Assembly (NCBI GenBank): GCA_035280245.1
Contig: DATEGF010000230.1
Location: forward strand, 1-33,134
From: DASZHJ01 sp035280245
GTDB taxonomy: Bacteria > Pseudomonadota > Alphaproteobacteria > ATCC43930 > CGMCC-115725
Reading direction: 5' to 3'
Length of the DNA: 33,134 nt
In this document: in pieces, positions 7,764 through 16,377 of the stretch
Numbering within the stretch: the first letter of the stretch is position 1
Layout: each line of letters begins with the position of its first letter
The notes under the pieces: generated by a model
Databases searched by the model: none
Told to the model about the DNA's origin: nothing
Seen by the model: the letters and a program-made list of their open reading frames with translations, nothing else
Translations under genes and position numbers: made by a program

Positions 7764-9768
7764 ATGACCGCGACAGCGATCCCGACCTCGACGGCGCGGC
7801 AACAGCGCAACCTGCTGACCATTGCTCTGGCGGTCGCGGGGCTCCTGGCATTTCCGTTCCTGGATCAGGGGTTGGGGCTGGGCACGGTCTATGCCGTCAC
7901 CGACGCGATGATCTACGTGCTCCTAGCGCTCGGGCTCAACATCGTGATCGGCTACGCCGGCCTCTTGGATCTCGGCTATGCCGCGTTCTTCGCGATCGGC
8001 GCCTACACCATGGGGCTCCTGAACTCGCCACTGATGGGGATCGAGCTCGGCTTCTGGAATGTGATCTGGCTGAGCGCGATCATCTCCGGCCTCTTCGGCG
8101 TGGCGATCGGCGCGCCGACTCTGCGCGTACGCGGCGACTATCTCGCGATCATCACGCTCGCCTTCGGCGAGATCATCCCGGTGGCAATCCGGAACCTCGG
8201 CGACATCACGATCCAGATCGGAGATTGGAACCCGATCACGCGCCTCAACCTCACGGGCGGCGAGAACGGCGTCAATCCGATCGGGCAGCCACACTTGGGA
8301 AGTATTCCCTTCGAGACCAGCCCGGTGCCCTGGTACTACCTGATCCTGGCGTTCGGCGGCGCGTCGGTCTGGGCCATGTACCGGATGCGCGACTCGCGCC
8401 TGGGCCGCGCCTGGATGGCGATCCGTGAGGACGAGACCGCCGCCGCCTGCATGGGCGTCGATCCCATCAAGTCGAAGCTGCTGGCCTTCGGCCTCGGCGC
8501 CACCTTCTCGGGCTTCGCCGGCTCGATCTTCGCGGCGAAGCTCACGGCGATCACGCCAGGCGCCTTCGAGTTCAACGTCTCGATCATGCTGCTTTGCATG
8601 GTGATCCTCGGCGGCATGGGCTCGATTCCCGGCGTCATCGCCGGCGGGATCGTGATCACCCTCTTCGACCGGATCTTCCTCGCGCAGATGACGAGCTGGA
8701 CCCGCGCGCTCGGCGGCGCGCTCGGGGTCGATGCGCTCACCAGGGTGGATTTCACGCTCTGGCGCTGGTTCTTCTTCGGGCTCGGCCTCGTCGTCATGAT
8801 GATCCTGAAGCCCGGCGGGTTGATCGAGGCCGGGCGCTGGCGCCGCGTCACCGTGGAGGTCCCAGAGGACGAGGCGGCGGACGCGTCGCCGTCCCATCAC
8901 GTCGCCGAGCCGCGGCGAGACCTCGCCGTGCTCGACTGGCTGCGCGAGGGAACCGCCCGCCCCGAGCCGCGTGGCGAGCGCTCGGGCAAACGAGTGATCC
9001 TCGAGGCGAAGGGCATCACGAAGAATTTCGAGGGTCTCACCGCCCTCTCCAACGTCGACTTCAGCATCGAGGAAAACACGATCGCCGGCCTGATCGGGCC
9101 GAACGGCGCGGGCAAGACCACCTTCTTCAATGTCATGACCGGCCTCACCAGGCCGACCGCGGGCGAGCTCACCTTCGATGGGCGCAGCATCGTCGGCCTC
9201 CGCCCCAATCGCGTCGCCGAGCGCGGCATGGCGCGGACCTTCCAGTCGATCCGTCTGTTTCCGAGCATGACCGCGCTCGAGAACATCCTGGTAGGCGAGC
9301 ACTGCCGGCTCCACGGCACCGTGCCGGCGGCGGTGATCCGGCCGCCCTGGATCATGCGGGAGGAGCGCATGGCGCGCGAGCGCGCGCTCGAGCTCCTGGA
9401 TTTCGTCGGGCTTGGCGGCAAGGAAGAGACCCTCGCCAAGAACTTCCCCTATGGCGACCAGCGGCGCCTCGAGATCGCTCGGGCGCTCGCGACCCGGCCG
9501 AGGCTCCTGCTGCTCGACGAGCCCGCCGCCGGCATGAATCCCCGCGAGACCGACGAGCTCACGGCGTTCCTTGCGCGCCTCCCCCGCGAGCTCGGCCTCA
9601 CCATCCTCCTCATCGAGCACCACATGGAGGTAGTCATGGGGCTTTCTGACCACGTCACCGTGCTCGACTACGGCGTCAAGATCGCCGCAGGCGCGCCCGC
9701 CCAGGTGCAGCGCGATCCCAAGGTCATCGAGGCCTATCTCGGTAAAGGCTACGAAGCGGATCTCGCCC

Positions 9769-9776
<8 letters not shown>
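7764..9776 (+). CDS. livMG: Fused LivM permease - LivG ATPase
   Basis: One uninterrupted 670-aa frame carries both subunits. Residues 1 to about 350 are LivM: multiple membrane helices, GLLDLGYAAFFAIGAYTMG, LRVRGDYLAIITLAFGEI, and the GRAWMAIREDETAAACMG coupling loop. Residues about 352-410 are an acidic then Arg-rich linker. Residues about 412-670 are LivG: Walker A GPNGAGKTT (445-453), a Q-loop region at ARTFQSIRLF, an ABC signature YGDQRRLEIARAL, Walker B LLLLDEPAAGMNP (Asp585, Glu586) and an H-loop IEHHM. The signature has Asp where many LivG proteins have Gln. The start lies four bases after livH and the end overlaps livF by eight bases. The two are separate genes in E. coli; fusion fixes their stoichiometry. 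Confidence 0.93.
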
Positions 9777-10482
<706 letters not shown>

Positions 10483-10533
10483 TCGCCACCGCTCCGCTGC
10501 CAAGGTTGTGCGTTCGCTCACTGGACGTAGCGC

Positions 10534-10878
10534 ATGGCCTTCGTTCGCCGCGCGGCGGCGCAGCCGGGCGCCAAGGCCGCCGGGCTGGTGCGGCTCTATC
10601 TCGATCGCGCCGACGCCGCGTTGAGCCGCATCGAGGCGCGGCTTCGTGCCGGCGACCTTCCGGGCCTCCGACGCGAGGCCCACGATCTCGTGGGCTCTGC
10701 CGGCAATATCGGCGCGGCGGCCCTTGCGCGGACCGCCCGCCAGCTCGAGGAGGCCTGTGTCGCCGATGATGCGGCACGCGCCACCGCTCTCGCGACTGAG
10801 CTGCGTCAAATCGCGGGCGAAACCGATCAGGCGCATCGCCGCTGGCTCGAGGGCCAGGCGCTGACCGCCGCGGGCTGA
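10534..10878 (+). CDS. Hpt-domain phosphotransfer protein
   Basis: A 114-aa cytosolic protein. An in-frame stop at 10528 excludes longer versions, so ATG 10534 is the only upstream choice. It is almost all helix and carries the histidine phosphotransfer signature AHDLVGSAGNIGA with His50 as the predicted phosphorylated residue, followed by LARTARQLEEAC. Stand-alone Hpt proteins relay phosphate between hybrid kinases and response regulators, or dock to other regulators. No kinase or receiver domain is in the window, so its partners are unknown. It lies 51 bp after livF and 100 bp before a nucleotidyl cyclase on the same strand, so a signalling link to either is possible but only inferred. Confidence 0.8.
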   Translation: MAFVRRAAAQPGAKAAGLVRLYLDRADAALSRIEARLRAGDLPGLRREAHDLVGSAGNIGAAALARTARQLEEACVADDAARATALATELRQIAGETDQAHRRWLEGQALTAAG

Positions 10879-10978
10879 GCCCGAGCGCGCCCTTGCCATT
10901 TTGAGCGCGGGCGCTATTTGGGGGAGCGCATGGCGACCCCACATAGGTTTTAGCTTTTCGACAGGGTGGATTGACCGG

Positions 10979-12181
10979 ATGGAAGAAGCGCAATTGACGG
11001 CGCTCGCGCAGTGGATCACCGGCGAGGGCCTGGCGGGTGCCACCGAGACCGAGATGATGAGCGGCTTCTGCGTGCGCGCGGTGGCGGCGGGCCTGCCGCT
11101 CGCGCATGCCGTGCTGTTCATCGACACGCTGCATCCGATCCACGAGGGCCGCGCCGTCCGCTGGTGGCGCGCCACCGGCAAGACCGAGGCGAACGACTAC
11201 GGCCGCACCAACGAGGGTGACGCGGCGGCGAGCTGGCGCGCGACACCCTTCTTCCGCCTGGTCGAGACCGGCGGGAAGGCGAGCCGCCACCGCGTCCACG
11301 ACGAGGCAGAGGCCGGCTCGAAGTTCTTCGGGCAGAGGCGCGAGGAGGGCCTCACCGAGTACATCTGCGTGATGAACCGCTTCGCGGCCGAGGGCGTGAT
11401 CGGCGAGATGGATTCCGTCACCTCCGGCTGGGGCACCGACCGGCCCGAGGGCTTCAGCGACGCCGATCTCGCGGCGCTGAAGCGCGTGTTGCCGCATCTG
11501 GCGCTCGCCATGAAATGCGTGGCGCTCGGCCGGATGGCGGGCGCGCTGGTCGAGACCTATCTGGGCCGCGGCGCCGGCCGCCTCGTGCTCGGCGGTCGAA
11601 TCGCGCGCGGCGTCGCCGAGCGCATCGGCGCGGCGCTCTGGTTCAGCGATCTCCGCGGCTTCACCAAGATCACCGACACGGCGTCGCCCGACCAGATCAT
11701 CCCGCTCTTGAACGATTACGCCGACGCGGTGCTGTCAGCGATCCACGACCGCGGCGGCGACGTCTTGAAGTTGATCGGCGACGGCGTGCTCGCGATCTTC
11801 CGCGCGGACGACGGCCAGCTCGCCTGCCGCGCGGCGATCGCCGCCGCCAAATCAGCCGCGACGCGGATCGAGGAACTCAACAAGCGCCGTAAATCAGAGC
11901 AACTCCCCACCACGCACATGTACGTGGGCCTCCACATGGGCGAGGTGTTCTTCGGCAATATCGGCAGCAAGGACCGGCTCGATTTCACCGTGGTCGGGCC
12001 CGCGGTCAACGAGGCCAGCCGCATCGCCGCCATGTGCCGCTCCGCCGACCAGCCGCTCCTGATGTCCGCGGCGTTCGCCCAGGCCCTCGACGATCCGCGC
12101 CGCGTGATTTCCGTCGGCCGCTTCGCGCTCCGCGGCGTCGGCCGTGCCCAGGAGCTGTTCACGCTCGATCCGGAGGGGTAG
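10979..12181 (+). CDS. Soluble class III adenylate/guanylate cyclase
   Basis: A 400-aa protein. ATG 10979 is preferred to an upstream TTG because GGGTGG precedes it and family members begin near this point. Residues 1 to about 195 are an N-terminal regulatory region without membrane helices, typical of cyclases with a GAF-like or unnamed sensor. Residues about 214-375 are the cyclase homology domain: metal-binding Asp224 (WFSDLRGFT) and Asp268 (KLIGDGVLAIF), a GLHMGEVFFGNIGS segment, and Asn344/Arg348 in VNEASRIA. All catalytic positions I can place are kept, so it should convert ATP (less likely GTP) to the cyclic nucleotide. It is preceded by an Hpt protein. Confidence 0.85.
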   Translation: MEEAQLTALAQWITGEGLAGATETEMMSGFCVRAVAAGLPLAHAVLFIDTLHPIHEGRAVRWWRATGKTEANDYGRTNEGDAAASWRATPFFRLVETGGKASRHRVHDEAEAGSKFFGQRREEGLTEYICVMNRFAAEGVIGEMDSVTSGWGTDRPEGFSDADLAALKRVLPHLALAMKCVALGRMAGALVETYLGRGAGRLVLGGRIARGVAERIGAALWFSDLRGFTKITDTASPDQIIPLLNDYADAVLSAIHDRGGDVLKLIGDGVLAIFRADDGQLACRAAIAAAKSAATRIEELNKRRKSEQLPTTHMYVGLHMGEVFFGNIGSKDRLDFTVVGPAVNEASRIAAMCRSADQPLLMSAAFAQALDDPRRVISVGRFALRGVGRAQELFTLDPEG

Positions 12182-12196
12182 CGCCGAGCAATCGGC

Positions 12197-12424
12197 TCAC
12201 AGCGTCTCGGGCGCGATCAGGATCCACAGGAACAAGCCGGCGCAGGCGGCGAGCACCACCCAACTCGCATAGACGTAACGCCAGAATCGTTGCGGGCGCT
12301 TCGCCCTCGTGATGGTGCCGCCGCGGCCGCGTGCGCGGCCGGTACGCAGCGTGCGCGCGAGATCGAGGCCCACAAAGCATGCCAAACCGACGTCCATCAG
12401 GAGAAGGACCTGCGGGCGTGTCAC
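12197..12424 (-). CDS. Small two-helix membrane protein
   Basis: A 75-aa protein. GTG 12424 is chosen because it gives a complete first membrane helix (QVLLLMDVGLACFVGLDL); ATG 12397 would shorten it. A basic cytoplasmic-type loop (ARTLRTGRARGRGG, then ITRAKRPQRFWRYVY) connects to a second helix (SWVVLAACAGLFLWILI). It has no recognised domain. It is the last gene of the minus-strand cluster, 22 bases after the lytic transglycosylase-fold gene, and its link with the hydratase genes is only positional. Confidence 0.6.
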   Translation of the reverse strand: MTRPQVLLLMDVGLACFVGLDLARTLRTGRARGRGGTITRAKRPQRFWRYVYASWVVLAACAGLFLWILIAPETL

Positions 12425-12446
12425 GGGGACCCCGTGCGCGGCTCGC

Positions 12447-13226
12447 TCAGCTCTTGCGATCGATTGGTGTGGGCGCGGCCGAGGCGATGAGGCCGGTACC
12501 CGGCCGCAGCGGAATGGCCTTATCTGTGGGTGCCGGCGGAGCCGCGGCAGCGTGGGTGATCCCGGCGTGCTCGAGGGCCGCGACCTGGTGCATCGGCGTG
12601 GCGATGCTCCGGGCAATCCGTTGATAGACCGCGGCCACAGTCTTGGGCGTGTGGCCGTTGTCGTAGAAAATCGTGGGGTTCTGCCGCGCGGCCGCGGGCA
12701 GCAGTGCCGCCGCCGCGGTGGTGCCGTCGGACTGGTGCGCCTTCAGGAACCGCACGGCGCCGGTGGCGCCCAGGAGCATCGAGAGGTGCAGGTCGGCGGC
12801 GCTCGGCTTGCGTCCGAGCGCCTTCTCGAGCTGCGCGGAATTGGTCTTGGTGAGCTCCGCCGCCATCTGCGCCGAGAGCCCCACGTCTTTGCGCAGATCC
12901 AGGATCTGCTTCTCGACCGCCTTGCTTGAGACGCTGAGCCTGCCGTTCGCCTGCGTGGTGATCTCTTTCGCGAGGTCGGCTTGGCCATATTTCGCGCCGT
13001 GGTCGCGCATCATCTCGAGCCAGGTCTGGCTGGTGAACTGGAAGAGGCCAGCGGCGCTCGAGCGCCTCGACTTCACGTCGGCCTGGAATCCGCTCTCGAG
13101 CGAGGCTTGCGCCACCAGGAACTTGAAATCGACGCCGGTGGTGCTGCTCGCGGAACGGATGCTCTGCAGCACATCCGGCGGCAGCGCGTGGCCGCCGACC
13201 GTCGCTTGCTGAGGATTGACGGCCAT
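12447..13226 (-). CDS. Lytic transglycosylase-fold (SLT) protein without signal peptide
   Basis: A 259-aa protein with GAGGAG just upstream of ATG 13226. Residues about 14-120 resemble a transglycosylase SLT domain: catalytic Glu44 in QASLESGF and the AAGLFQFTSQTWLEMM segment that lines the glycan groove. The C-terminal 60 residues are Ala/Pro-rich and disordered. There is no Sec signal or membrane helix at the N-terminus, unlike most peptidoglycan lyases, so it may be exported another way or act on another substrate. It begins 11 bases after the hydratase alpha gene and is probably in the same operon, an odd partnership. Similar leaderless SLT proteins occur with flagellar or secretion systems, none of which is seen here. 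Confidence 0.75.
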   Translation of the reverse strand: MAVNPQQATVGGHALPPDVLQSIRSASSTTGVDFKFLVAQASLESGFQADVKSRRSSAAGLFQFTSQTWLEMMRDHGAKYGQADLAKEITTQANGRLSVSSKAVEKQILDLRKDVGLSAQMAAELTKTNSAQLEKALGRKPSAADLHLSMLLGATGAVRFLKAHQSDGTTAAAALLPAAARQNPTIFYDNGHTPKTVAAVYQRIARSIATPMHQVAALEHAGITHAAAAPPAPTDKAIPLRPGTGLIASAAPTPIDRKS

Positions 13227-13237
13227 CGTGCCGCTCC

Positions 13238-13912
13238 TCAGCCGGGCGCGCGGGCGCGCGCGACCCCGATCATGCTGTCGCGGGTGACGAGCTCCGCGAG
13301 CTTCGCCTCGCTCATGCCCTCGGTGCCGGCGGGCCGCTCGGGCAGCACGAGATAGCGCATGTCCGCGGTCGAGTCGTGGACGCGCACCTCGACACTGTCG
13401 GAGATCTCGGTGCCGAACTCGCGCAGCACCGTGCGCGGCTCTCGCACGGCGCGGCTCCGGTAGGCGCGGCTCTTATACCAGTCGGGCGGCAGGCCCAGCA
13501 CGTAGCGCGGATAGCAGGAGCAGAGCGTGCAGACCACGAGGTTGTGGATCGTCGCCGTATTCTCGAGCACCACCAGCTTGTAGGCGCCGGGCTCGATGCC
13601 GAGCTCGCGGACGGCGGCATTGGGGTCGGCGAGGAGCCGCGCCTTGTAGGCGGGATCGGTCCAGGCGTGCGCCACGATACGGGCACCTTGGGCGGGGCTC
13701 CGCGCATCCATCGCCTCGATCGCGCCGCGCACCTCGTCCGCGGTGATGATACCCTTCTCGATCAGGAGCTCGCGGACCGCGATCTCCATGGTCTTGTAGT
13801 AGGTGAGGCTGTCGTCGGTGTCGGGCCGCGCGGGCGGATGGGTGCCACGGTCGTGGCCGTGATCATGCTCATGCGCGTGATCGTGGGTGCGGGGCTCGTT
13901 GGGGGCGGTCAT
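13238..13912 (-). CDS. Nitrile hydratase alpha / thiocyanate hydrolase gamma-type subunit
   Basis: A 224-aa protein. ATG 13912 is chosen because it overlaps the stop of the preceding gene (ATGA). Residues 10-25 are His/Asp-rich (THDHAHEHDHGHDRGTH). Residues about 35-215 are the metal-binding chain: YYKTMEIAVRELLIEKGI, the metal claw VCTLCSC with Cys128, Cys131 and Cys133 (Thr at the second position marks the cobalt type), then YVLGLPPDWYKSRAYRSRAVREPR and a C-terminal MRYLVLPERPAGTEGMSE. In known enzymes two of the cysteines are oxidised and hold Co(III) or Fe(III) for hydration of nitriles or thiocyanate. It follows two half-size beta genes, so the holoenzyme would have three different chains. 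No activator/chaperone gene is seen. Substrate is undetermined. Confidence 0.9.
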   Translation of the reverse strand: MTAPNEPRTHDHAHEHDHGHDRGTHPPARPDTDDSLTYYKTMEIAVRELLIEKGIITADEVRGAIEAMDARSPAQGARIVAHAWTDPAYKARLLADPNAAVRELGIEPGAYKLVVLENTATIHNLVVCTLCSCYPRYVLGLPPDWYKSRAYRSRAVREPRTVLREFGTEISDSVEVRVHDSTADMRYLVLPERPAGTEGMSEAKLAELVTRDSMIGVARARAPG

Positions 13913-14217
13913 GCGGCGTCTCCGGGCTCGAGCCAATGTTGGAAAATCTCGATGTCGACGGTATCGGTGGCGGGGCCGCGGTAGTCGGGCCAGACCTGGC
14001 TCTGCTTGAAGCGCACGCGGTAGAGCGGCTGGCGCGGCGTCCCCGGCCGGTTGAAGGCGAGCTCCTCGGGATTGCCGTAGGTGCCGCAGAGCCGCTCGAT
14101 CACGCCGGCGTGCCCGCGGATATACCAGGGCGTGCGGATGTGGCCCGGCGCGTCGGCGAAGCGCACGCGCACGCGATCGCCCGCCCGGAAGCGCGGCCCC
14201 GCGTCGGGCGTGCTCAC
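13909..14217 (-). CDS. Nitrile hydratase beta, C-terminal half, as a separate subunit
   Basis: A 102-aa protein starting at GTG 14217, overlapping the end of the upstream half-gene as GTGA, with GAGG seven bases before it. It matches the SH3-like C-terminal barrel of nitrile hydratase beta: FRAGDRVRVRF, HIRTPWYIRGHAGVIE, QPLYRVRF and VDIEIFQHWLEPG. Its own ribosome-binding site and the four-base overlap argue for a true subunit rather than a frameshift. In thiocyanate hydrolase and toyocamycin-type nitrile hydratases beta is likewise split in two. It overlaps the alpha gene by four bases, so the three genes are translationally coupled. Confidence 0.85.
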   Translation of the reverse strand: MSTPDAGPRFRAGDRVRVRFADAPGHIRTPWYIRGHAGVIERLCGTYGNPEELAFNRPGTPRQPLYRVRFKQSQVWPDYRGPATDTVDIEIFQHWLEPGDAA

Positions 14218-14525
14218 GGCTTCGCCTCGCGCGCCTTCACGTCTTCCATCTTGCGGCCGAGCTCGTCCGAGGTGAGCACGCCGCGCTCGATCAGCACCTT
14301 GGTGATCGCCGCGATCCAGCGCTCGTAATAGGTCATGGCGTCGTAGACGTCGGGCCGGAGGCTCTCGATGTTCCGGCGCAGCTCGTCGACCCTGAGCAGC
14401 CGGCGCTGCGGCGCCGAGAGCAGCACCTGCAGCGCGTCCACGCGTTTTTCCCAATGCGCATAGTCGTGCTCGGTGGGCTCGACGGGCCCCGCCGGAAGTC
14501 CACCCATGTCGTGATGACCGCGCAC
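14214..14525 (-). CDS. Nitrile hydratase beta, N-terminal half, as a separate subunit
   Basis: A 103-aa protein. GTG 14525 is chosen: GAGGAG lies nine bases upstream, and the product then begins RGHHDMGGLPAGPVEPTE, corresponding to the conserved HDLGGM start of nitrile hydratase beta. The rest is helical: WEKRVDALQVLLS, then DAMTYYERWIAAITKVLIERGVLTSDEL, the region that packs against the alpha chain. Together with the next gene it adds up to about 205 residues, close to a normal beta chain. It is the first gene of the minus-strand cluster and faces the divergent gene at 14691 across 165 bp. Confidence 0.85.
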   Translation of the reverse strand: MRGHHDMGGLPAGPVEPTEHDYAHWEKRVDALQVLLSAPQRRLLRVDELRRNIESLRPDVYDAMTYYERWIAAITKVLIERGVLTSDELGRKMEDVKAREAKP

Positions 14526-14690
14526 GCGACGAGGCTCCTCAATGTCGACGACGAGCCACGGAGTATCGATCCGCCAGCCGATTGCGCGCAAGCGTCAAAG
14601 CCGCCGCGCAATGCCCCGCTAAGATGTTGAGCCGCAAGGCCGCCCAGGGTTAACCAATCTTTCAGGCCGGAGCCGCTTAATAGCGGGAGC

Positions 14691-16151
14691 ATGGACCAGA
14701 AAGCCGAGCAGCTGAAGGGCCTGTTGAGCGCGCTGCCGACGACCGAGGCGGTGGCGCTCGCGCGCCAGCTCGAGACGCAGCGGGCGCTCGGCAAGGAGAG
14801 CCTGCCGGCCGAGACGGTGCTCTCGGTGCTCCGCCCGCAGCTGCGCCGCATCCGGCCGCAGCGCGTGCCGACGCTCTGCCGCCTCGCTTGCGTCGGCTTC
14901 GAGGATTTCCTGGTCGATCGCGCCGACGAGCCGCGAGTTCCCGGCCTGATCCCGCGCTCCGCCATCGCGCCCTGGTGGCACGCCTGCGAGCGGATGGCGC
15001 CCGAGGACATCAAGACCTTCAATGCGGATTTCGCGCGCGCGGTCGCGGCGAGCGACTGGCCGGGCCTCGACCGGTTGGGCGAGCTCCTCAGGGTGGCGGC
15101 GCGCGGCTGGACCGAGCAGATCCTCGCGGGCTTCAAAAGCCGCAAGCTCGCCGACGCCGCGACCCGGAAGGTGCTCGCCGATATCGGCCTGCAGACGGAT
15201 TTCGCCGAGATCTCGCGCGTGCTCTCGATCGCCGAGCCGCTCCGCAAATCGATCGACGCGGTGATCGCGGTCGCGACCCGCACCAACCAGGCGGAGGGCC
15301 GCCGGATCATCGACTTCACCGCCGATGCGGTGACGGCTGCGAAGCAGCAGTATCTCCGCTTCGCCGAGGTCGCGGGGTTCGACTCCCGCTACTTCGCGCT
15401 CGGCCTGATGAACCGGATGGATCGGCCGTGGTTCGTGCTGCGGCTCGGGCGGGCGCTCTCCTGGAAGCCGACCGACGCGCTCCTGCAGGATACCGAGCTC
15501 GGCATCGTCGGCCAGCGCCTGATCCACGACATCGAGGCGCTCGTCCGCGAGCTCGAGACTTTGATGCCCTCGCGCCGCGGCCGCAGCCCGCAGGCCGCCG
15601 ACTACGCGCGGCTCTACGCGACCATGAGCCGCTACATCGAGAATTCCGAGGGCATGCTGAGCGAGTTCGGCTTCCGCCGCGACTCCGATTGGGGCGAGCA
15701 GATCCTGGAGACGCGCGCCGCGCTCAGCCGCGCGCTCGACGAGGATCGCCTGGCGCTGGTGTCGGAGGTGGCGCTCGCGGTGCTGCCGCTGAAGCGCGGC
15801 GTCTCGGTCCGCGGCCTCGCGAGCGACGATCCCGACCTCGAGGCGACGCCCGCGCCGGAGGCGATCGAGCAGGCCGTGCGCGCCGCGAAGCTCCTGGTGC
15901 TGCTGGCGCAGAAGGGCGGGCGGCACGGGGTCTCGAGCCCGGCGCGCACGGCGATCGAGGAGCTCGGCATCGAGATCGACAACCGCACCCACCGGCTCTA
16001 CGACGAGCTCGCGCAGAATGCGGCGCTCACCGCGGCGGCGGCCCAGCTCGCCGCCATCATCAAGGTCTGCGAGACCCTGTTCGAGGACGGCCGCGCCGCC
16101 ATCATGACGCGCCGCCTCGTCAACATGCAGCGCTCCACCGCGCCCGCTTGA
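14691..16151 (+). CDS. Large helical protein of unknown function
   Basis: A 486-aa protein with GGGAG just before ATG 14691. It appears almost entirely alpha-helical and Ala/Arg/Glu-rich, with no signal peptide, membrane helix, nucleotide-binding loop or cysteine motif. Notable stretches are WHACERMAPEDIKTFNADF, DRPWFVLRLGRALSWKPTDA and IENSEGMLSEFGFRRDSDWG. A helical repeat or scaffold protein is conceivable. I do not recognise a family. A CtrA-like box (14650-14664) lies upstream. Codon bias throughout is typical of the genome, supporting a real gene. Confidence 0.8.
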   Translation: MDQKAEQLKGLLSALPTTEAVALARQLETQRALGKESLPAETVLSVLRPQLRRIRPQRVPTLCRLACVGFEDFLVDRADEPRVPGLIPRSAIAPWWHACERMAPEDIKTFNADFARAVAASDWPGLDRLGELLRVAARGWTEQILAGFKSRKLADAATRKVLADIGLQTDFAEISRVLSIAEPLRKSIDAVIAVATRTNQAEGRRIIDFTADAVTAAKQQYLRFAEVAGFDSRYFALGLMNRMDRPWFVLRLGRALSWKPTDALLQDTELGIVGQRLIHDIEALVRELETLMPSRRGRSPQAADYARLYATMSRYIENSEGMLSEFGFRRDSDWGEQILETRAALSRALDEDRLALVSEVALAVLPLKRGVSVRGLASDDPDLEATPAPEAIEQAVRAAKLLVLLAQKGGRHGVSSPARTAIEELGIEIDNRTHRLYDELAQNAALTAAAAQLAAIIKVCETLFEDGRAAIMTRRLVNMQRSTAPA

Positions 16152-16178
16152 GCGCGACCGGAGCCGCTCCGGCGCCCA

Positions 16179-16340
16179 TCACTCCCGTGGTTTGAGGTAG
16201 ACCCGCTCGACGGGCTTGCCCCTGAGGTCGGTCTCGCCGGTCGGCCGTACCTCGAGCGCGCTCGCGAACCGCGCCGCCTCCGCGCGGACGTCCTGCCCCT
16301 TCGCCGCGCGCTCGAGCAGGCGCACGGCCTCCACCAGCAT
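16179..16340 (-). CDS. Possible 53-aa protein or remnant behind the cyclase-AAA-TPR gene
   Basis: An open minus-strand frame from ATG 16340 to TGA 16179-16181 shows the strong third-position GC of real genes here. The product starts as an amphipathic helix (VEAVRLLERAAKGQDVRAEA) and ends GKPVERVYLKPRE. The open frame extends about 15 codons further upstream without a standard start, so it may be the tail of an older gene. It follows the 1091-aa cyclase by about 40 bases on the same strand. Function is unknown; existence is uncertain. Confidence 0.4.
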   Translation of the reverse strand: MLVEAVRLLERAAKGQDVRAEAARFASALEVRPTGETDLRGKPVERVYLKPRE

Positions 16341-16377
16341 CCCCCGCTCGATCTCCCTCAGGTGTAGAGCTGCGCCC

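Noticed and set aside
7923..9653. 576-aa minus-strand ORF
   Set aside because: Antisense shadow of livMG, low-complexity Arg/Glu/Gly composition.
13909..14454. 181-aa version of the beta C-terminal gene
   Set aside because: The first 79 residues are a shadow frame of the N-terminal half gene; the GTG at 14217 with its own ribosome-binding site is the credible start.
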